DNA of 64,000 nt from Altererythrobacter xiamenensis (GTDB lineage: Bacteria; Pseudomonadota; Alphaproteobacteria; Sphingomonadales; Sphingomonadaceae): assembly GCF_900177715.1 (NCBI RefSeq), contig NZ_FXWG01000001.1:620001-684000 (forward strand), written 5' to 3'. The position numbers and the translations under genes are program-made. Below the pieces are notes generated by a model. It was not told where the DNA came from and made no database searches. It saw only the letters and a program-made list of their open reading frames with translations. Below, in pieces: positions 62,999 to 64,000 of this stretch. How positions within the stretch are numbered: position 1 is the first letter of the stretch; the number at the start of each line of letters is the position of its first letter.

Positions 62999-64000
62999 TT
63001 AAAAGCGTGTCGACAAGGTCACAGCGACACCGGAATCGGGCTGCGCGTCACCTGCAACCCGCTCGCGCCAATCGACCGAAAGCCGCGCAGGCGTCTCGCC
63101 GATGCTGAGATCGAGCCGCATGCTTGGCCCAAGATCGACCCGGCTGCTGCCCTTCTGAGCCCCCGCCCACGCGCCGCCGCCAAGGCTGACCTTGCCCTGA
63201 TCGAAAACGCCCAGATCGAAACCGCCGAGGCCGCGCAGGACATGAAGCTGTCCGTCAGCGAAAGCGGTTTCGCCTTCGCCGCCGACATAGCCCCCTTGGC
63301 CATAGACTTCGGCGCGTAGTCCTGCCGGAAGGGCGATTGGATCGAGCTCGGTGGTAACGAAAGCCGCCGGGCGGACCTCGGTGTCGCTCGAGTAGTGCGT
63401 CGCCCGGAGTTCCGCATGCGCACGCAGCGGGAGCCTTGCCAGTGGTCGGGCGGACAGGCCCGCGGCCACTTCGCTTTCACCGTTCGCCACCAGAGCCCTG
63501 TAGGCCCGCACGTAAGCCCGTGGATCGCGCGGGTTCGAAGGAGCCAGCCTATAGCGCAGGACGGCAGCAGCCTGGCTCGCGCCGTAAACGGGTGCGCGAC
63601 CCACAGTAGAGGAGACATTCTCCGAACCCTCGCGCCCGAAGGCCCAGGCGTCGAGCGACCAGCGATCGCGTTTGCGTGACTGCTCGGCCACTCGCGACGG
63701 CAATCGGGTCGGCGTGACCGCTTCCCCGTTCAGGCGATGTGGTGGCGGCAAATGCGCCATCGCTGCGGCCCACAGCAATTGATGGCCGACAGCGACTGAC
63801 GGTTCGACAGAGGGTCTCGCCGGTTCGAGCGGCATTTCGTTTGAAAGAGCAGCGGGTAGCTTTTGCCAATCCGCGTCGATGGAGACAGACGGCCTACCCA
63901 GCGGGCGATCCGTGAGCGCGGGCGCCTGGCGAGCTTCTACCTGCCTTTCAGAAAGTCGATCTTCCCGGATGGGGAAAGGCGATGGGTCCCGACCCTCAGC
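62999..64000 (-). CDS. Outer-membrane protein resembling the C-terminal domain of NfrA, N-terminus outside the window
   Basis: The minus-strand frame is open from the right edge to a stop at 62999 (333 codons). Repeated beta strands are visible: WSLDAWAFGREGSENVSSTVG, YGASQAAAVLRYRLAPSNPRDPRAYVR, LRAEVYGQGGYVGGEGETAF and LSVDWRERVAGDAQPDSGVAVTLSTRF. The final Phe and the strand pattern fit an outer-membrane beta-barrel. This layout resembles the C-terminal domain of phage N4 adsorption protein NfrA and related sphingomonad proteins; I recognise it by pattern only. An internal ATG at 63835 is unlikely to be the true start because coding sequence continues upstream. It ends 57 bases before the exporter start. 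Confidence 0.65.
   Translation of the reverse strand, partial: AEGRDPSPFPIREDRLSERQVEARQAPALTDRPLGRPSVSIDADWQKLPAALSNEMPLEPARPSVEPSVAVGHQLLWAAAMAHLPPPHRLNGEAVTPTRLPSRVAEQSRKRDRWSLDAWAFGREGSENVSSTVGRAPVYGASQAAAVLRYRLAPSNPRDPRAYVRAYRALVANGESEVAAGLSARPLARLPLRAHAELRATHYSSDTEVRPAAFVTTELDPIALPAGLRAEVYGQGGYVGGEGETAFADGQLHVLRGLGGFDLGVFDQGKVSLGGGAWAGAQKGSSRVDLGPSMRLDLSIGETPARLSVDWRERVAGDAQPDSGVAVTLSTRF

Overview
This looks like chromosome of an alphaproteobacterium of the order Sphingomonadales, most likely Erythrobacteraceae. The evidence is high GC, the gene order argS-SPOR-nagZ-scpA and ispH-thrB-rnhA, a mitochondrial-type ATP12 assembly factor, large sphingomonad-style TonB-dependent receptors, and a gatCAB/trmL neighbourhood. 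The placement rests on gene content and order only. No tRNA, rRNA, CRISPR array, prophage or insertion sequence was recognised.

Layout. 1-5049 (minus): scpA (cut by the window edge), nagZ, a SPOR protein, argS and a lipoprotein. 5141-7616 (plus): ispH, thrB, rnhA. 7693-9991 (minus): a DUF1508 protein, an FAD amine/amino-acid oxidase and a lysophospholipase-like hydrolase. 10092-17498 (plus): a tad/cpa pilus operon, cpaABCDE-tadB-tadC, without the cpaF ATPase or a pilin gene. 17590-21104 (minus): MarR regulator, crotonase, SDR and thiolase, a probable acyl-CoA degradation group. 21268-24605 (plus): two different 2-oxoglutarate/Fe(II) oxygenases and a methyltransferase. 24844-32074: two TonB-dependent receptors flanking a small exported protein. 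32208-36385 (minus): clpB with a heat-shock-type promoter, and a HerA/FtsK-like ATPase. 36527-42041 (plus): penicillin-acylase-type Ntn hydrolase, M16 peptidase and a small protein. 42104-48187 (minus): trmL, then a gatCAB operon interrupted by two extra genes, an FKBP isomerase and rpsU. 48415-51602 (plus): five overlapping genes, crcB to ATP12. 51623-55178 (minus): an Mla/Mce lipid transport operon. 55327-59377 (plus): valS, a VOC protein, queE. 59374-64000 (minus): a HerA-like ATPase, a TIGR02186/TauE pair and an outer-membrane protein cut by the right edge.

Most of the window is housekeeping: translation (argS, valS, gatCAB, rpsU, trmL, an RluA enzyme), envelope maintenance and recycling (nagZ, Mla system, FKBP, M16) and central cofactors (ispH, queE). 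The accessory content is the pilus locus, the oxygenase/methyltransferase cassette, the receptor pair and the inserts in gatCAB.

The most unusual structure lies between gatA and gatB. A 108-base chimeric minigene (first 19 codons from gatB, the remainder from the 3' end of gatA) sits between a VOC gene and an FkbM methyltransferase gene. Its two halves are direct repeats of the intact gatB start and the intact gatA end. Substitutions in the gatA-derived half are mostly synonymous, while those in the gatB-derived half are few and nonsynonymous. This suggests the methyltransferase arrived with the tail of a diverged gatA and joined local gatB by illegitimate recombination.
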